From assembly GCA_006226895.1 (NCBI GenBank), contig SBFN01000003.1, positions 1-5,182 on the forward strand: a stretch of DNA of 5,182 nucleotides, in the 5' to 3' direction. A model generated the notes under the pieces. It saw only the letters and a program-made list of their open reading frames with translations, was not told where the DNA came from and did not search any database. Of the stretch, positions 4,080-5,182 are shown piece by piece. A program made the position numbers and the translations under genes. This DNA comes from Deltaproteobacteria bacterium. GTDB taxonomy: Bacteria; Desulfobacterota; Desulfuromonadia; Desulfuromonadales; BM103. Numbering within the stretch: position 1 is the first letter of the stretch; every line of letters starts with the position of its first letter.

Positions 4080-5182
4080 ATGATTCACGGTAGTACCACA
4101 GGACTAAAATCAAGTCAGGTCAAAGCGCTCGAGCGGATTTACCAGCGTCGTCTGCCTGCTGGAGAGATGATCACTCCGGAGCTTGCCCGTTATCTCACCG
4201 AGCAGTCGCGCGAATTACGTCGTCAGATCGGTCTTATTATCGATCGCGGCGGGGTCGTCAAATATGTCGTGCTGGGCGATGATCGCGAAATCGTTATCCC
4301 GGACCTGAGCAGTTACGGCATGGGGCGCAGTGGTTTGCGCGGCCTGCGTTGTATTCACACCCACCTCAAGGGTGAACCACTCTCCCAGGACGATCTCAAT
4401 GACCTGGCACTGTTGCGTCTCGACATGATGGTCAGCCTCGCCGTTGGCGATGATGGTTTGCCCGGTGCCGTCAATTACGCACACCTGATACCGCCTGACC
4501 CGGAGGGGCAGATTCATCTTTTACAGAGAGCCTCTTCGATCTATGCATTGGACCTTGATTTCGGATCCTTCATCCGCTCTCTCGATGCAGAATTGGAGCG
4601 CTCACGCTCGGAATCACTTGATCTGGGAGATACCAGGGAGAAGGCGATTCTACTCTCTGTGACTCAGGCGCCGCTTCGCGAAGCGGAAGATGCTCTCGAC
4701 GAGCTGACCGAGCTGGCTCGTACCGCTGATGTGGTTGTCCTCGATCGTATAATGCAGCGTTCGCGCAAGATGAACCCGCGCTCCCTGATGGGGGAGGGCA
4801 AGCTCAAAGAGGTTGTCATCAGTGCTCTACACAGGGGCGCGACCCTACTGGTCTTCGATCAGGATCTCACCCCGGTCCAGGCACGCACGATTGCCGCCAT
4901 GACCGATCTGAAGGTTATAGACCGTAGCCAGTTGATCCTGGATATATTTGCTCGTCGGGCACATACTCTGGACGGCAAGGTTCAGGTTGAGCTGGCTCAG
5001 CTCAAATATATTCTGCCGCGCTTGTCCGGTAAGGGCACGGAGATGTCACGACTGATGGGCGGTATCGGTGGTCGTGGGCCAGGTGAAACCAAGCTTGAAA
5101 CTGATCGCCGCCGGATTCGTGATCGTATCAGCCGCCTGGAGAAGCAGCTCGCTTCCCTCAGTAAAGGGCGGCTGCAGAGACG
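4080..5182 (+). CDS. hflX: Long-form ribosome-associated GTPase HflX, N-terminal part (runs off right edge)
   Basis: 367 complete codons are present and the C-terminus is cut off. HflX binds the 50S subunit and uses GTP to split or rescue stalled ribosomes. Residues about 1-186 are an extra N-terminal domain missing from E. coli HflX; it contains RCIHTHLKGEPLSQDD (about 90-105). From about 188 the classical HflX N-domain begins (KAILLSVTQAPL), with MGEGKLKE (237-244), FDQDLTPVQ (259-267) and DRSQLILDIFARRAHTLDG followed by KVQVELAQLKYILPRL. The family signature GGIGGRGPGETKLETDRR is at 327-344, leading into the charged helical linker. The GTP-binding motifs lie just beyond the window. The start at 4080 is chosen because GLKSSQVKALERIYQRRL, typical of long HflX proteins, follows at once; an ATG at codon 30 is less likely. 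An in-frame stop lies upstream at 3972. No clear ribosome site is present. Confidence 0.93.
   Translation, partial: MIHGSTTGLKSSQVKALERIYQRRLPAGEMITPELARYLTEQSRELRRQIGLIIDRGGVVKYVVLGDDREIVIPDLSSYGMGRSGLRGLRCIHTHLKGEPLSQDDLNDLALLRLDMMVSLAVGDDGLPGAVNYAHLIPPDPEGQIHLLQRASSIYALDLDFGSFIRSLDAELERSRSESLDLGDTREKAILLSVTQAPLREAEDALDELTELARTADVVVLDRIMQRSRKMNPRSLMGEGKLKEVVISALHRGATLLVFDQDLTPVQARTIAAMTDLKVIDRSQLILDIFARRAHTLDGKVQVELAQLKYILPRLSGKGTEMSRLMGGIGGRGPGETKLETDRRRIRDRISRLEKQLASLSKGRLQR

Noticed and set aside
4060..4088. TTGACA at 4060-4065 as the hflX -35 box
   Set aside because: The matching -10 position falls inside the hflX coding sequence and is not TATAAT-like; the hexamer is explained by the heptamer repeat.
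3868..4113. 81-codon minus-strand open frame across the fabI-hflX gap
   Set aside because: It reads through the perfect fabI terminator and the heptamer tract, so its sequence is explained by those elements.
4215..4517. 100-codon minus-strand open frame
   Set aside because: It is fully antisense to the clear HflX reading frame and resembles no known protein.

Overview
The window looks like chromosomal core sequence from a Gram-negative, cytochrome-rich anaerobe of the Desulfuromonadales/Geobacterales type. Three things point there: a secreted multihaem-style c-type cytochrome, a periplasmic DsbC-like thiol isomerase that itself carries a CxxCH motif, and a long-form HflX GTPase. The base composition is moderate and even across the genes. 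The taxonomic placement is inferred from protein character, not from a marker gene.

Layout, left to right. Positions 1-326 (minus) hold the N-terminal part of an exported c-type cytochrome that runs off the left edge. Positions 327-562 are a divergent intergenic region with a probable promoter for each flanking gene. It also holds a three-copy 7-bp tandem repeat (CGTCCCT) inside an imperfect inverted repeat. Positions 563-1423 (plus) encode a PHP-family phosphoesterase of the YciV/RNase AM type. After a 36-bp convergent gap, 1460-2020 (minus) encodes the manganese exporter MntP. Positions 2021-2237 are a second divergent region, with a good sigma70-like promoter firing toward mntP and a weaker one toward the next gene. 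Positions 2238-3023 (plus) encode the periplasmic DsbC-like protein. Positions 3106-3873 (plus) encode the enoyl-ACP reductase FabI, followed by a textbook intrinsic terminator at 3899-3925. Positions 3926-4079 hold overlapping hairpins and six degenerate 7-bp tandem repeats (consensus about AYAACTG). Positions 4080-5182 (plus) hold the first 367 codons of HflX, cut by the right edge just before its GTP-binding domain.

The genes do not form one pathway. They cover RNA/nucleotide turnover (PHP protein), metal export (MntP), envelope redox folding (DsbC-like), fatty-acid synthesis (FabI), ribosome rescue (HflX) and electron transfer (cytochrome). The DsbC-like protein and the cytochrome may be linked in function, because c-type cytochrome maturation needs reduced CxxCH cysteines in the periplasm.

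No mobile element, CRISPR array, tRNA or rRNA is visible, and no whole new multi-gene system is evident. The items most worth a second look are a metalloprotease-like (JAMM/MPN+) residue pattern in the N-terminal extension of HflX, the CxxCH haem-type motif at the front of the DsbC-like protein, and the two heptamer-repeat elements, each tied to inverted repeats just upstream of a gene.
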